Below, piece after piece: positions 63,966 through 64,000 of a stretch of DNA of 64,000 bases. A program made the position numbers and the translations under genes. The DNA is taken from NCBI RefSeq assembly GCF_025152745.1, contig NZ_CP104040.1, forward strand, positions 3,997,501 through 4,061,500, in the 5' to 3' direction. Each line of letters begins with the position of its first letter. Position 1 is the stretch's first letter. The DNA is from Rhizobium sp. WSM4643 (GTDB lineage: Bacteria; Pseudomonadota; Alphaproteobacteria; Rhizobiales; Rhizobiaceae). The notes under the pieces were generated by a model. It was not told where the DNA came from, ran no database searches, and was given only the letters and a program-made list of their open reading frames with translations.

Positions 63966-64000
63966 ATGCTGAAGACCCGCTCTACCATTGCCTATGTCGC
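63966..64000 (+). CDS. Start of an unidentified gene (partial)
   Basis: ATG at 63966, preceded by AGGATAAAAAA, opens a frame running off the window (MLKTRSTIAYV...). The basic start leading into a hydrophobic stretch looks like a signal peptide or membrane anchor. Only 11 full codons are visible, so no identity can be given. Confidence 0.5.
   Translation, partial: MLKTRSTIAYV

Overview
The window is a gene-dense, GC-rich chromosomal segment from an alphaproteobacterium of the order Hyphomicrobiales, most likely Rhizobium in the R. etli / R. leguminosarum group. The evidence is the gene neighbourhoods (prfA-prmC-DUF4167, comF-grxC-nit2-DUF1178, argJ-GNAT-mutT, argH-lptM-lysA-DUF4175, ftsE-ftsX-ydcF-plsC, hisC-tyrC), a CpdR-type response regulator, and several short palindromic mosaic repeats typical of rhizobial intergenic DNA. 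The species is an inference from memory. I see no prophage, insertion sequence, CRISPR array, rRNA or toxin/defence island; nearly all genes are core housekeeping genes.

Layout. 0.1-10 kb, mostly minus strand: clpB with a good heat-shock promoter candidate, then (in transcription order) lysC, ptsP, prfA, prmC and an Asn/Gly-rich DUF4167 protein. 10-18.3 kb: ubiG; a minus-strand group comF, grxC, nit2, DUF1178; a methyltransferase; an orphan Flp pilin; argJ-GNAT-mutT; a secreted parvulin. 18.5-24.1 kb: secA, a Wzx-like flippase and a CelD-like acetyltransferase. 24.1-29.1 kb: an acyl-CoA synthetase, an aldo/keto reductase, and a divergent tetR/MFS pair with two near-identical operators. 29.2-34.7 kb is the least ordinary part: tRNA-Leu(CAA), small unknown genes, a 470-bp stretch without a convincing gene, a proton antiporter with a cyclic-nucleotide-binding domain, a YqaA/DedA-type membrane protein, dsbB and an HNH nuclease. 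34.7-43.5 kb: an alkA-like glycosylase and gluQ head to head, yihY, an SDR / HIG1 / PduO / rhomboid run, etfBA with a candidate operator, hbdA and a TlpA thioredoxin. 43.5-49.4 kb: argH, lptM, lysA and a large DUF4175 membrane protein. 49.4-64 kb: cpdR, hpt, ftsEX, ydcF, plsC, ChaC, DUF2125, hisC-tyrC-GNAT, a methyltransferase, gloB, a DUF985 cupin, a DMT exporter, DUF3108, rpmB and the start of one more gene.

Functional links: translation termination and release-factor modification (prfA, prmC), protein export and folding (secA, parvulin, dsbB, tlpA, clpB), amino-acid synthesis (lysC, lysA, argJ, argH, hisC, tyrC), acyl-CoA oxidation with electron transfer (etfBA, hbdA), envelope lipid and division functions (plsC, ftsEX, DUF4175, lptM), and cell-cycle proteolysis (cpdR). 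Perfect CtrA-type 8-mers lie upstream of both cpdR and ftsE. The most unusual non-coding signal is a family of palindromic repeats that begin exactly at, or supply, the stop codons of neighbouring genes.
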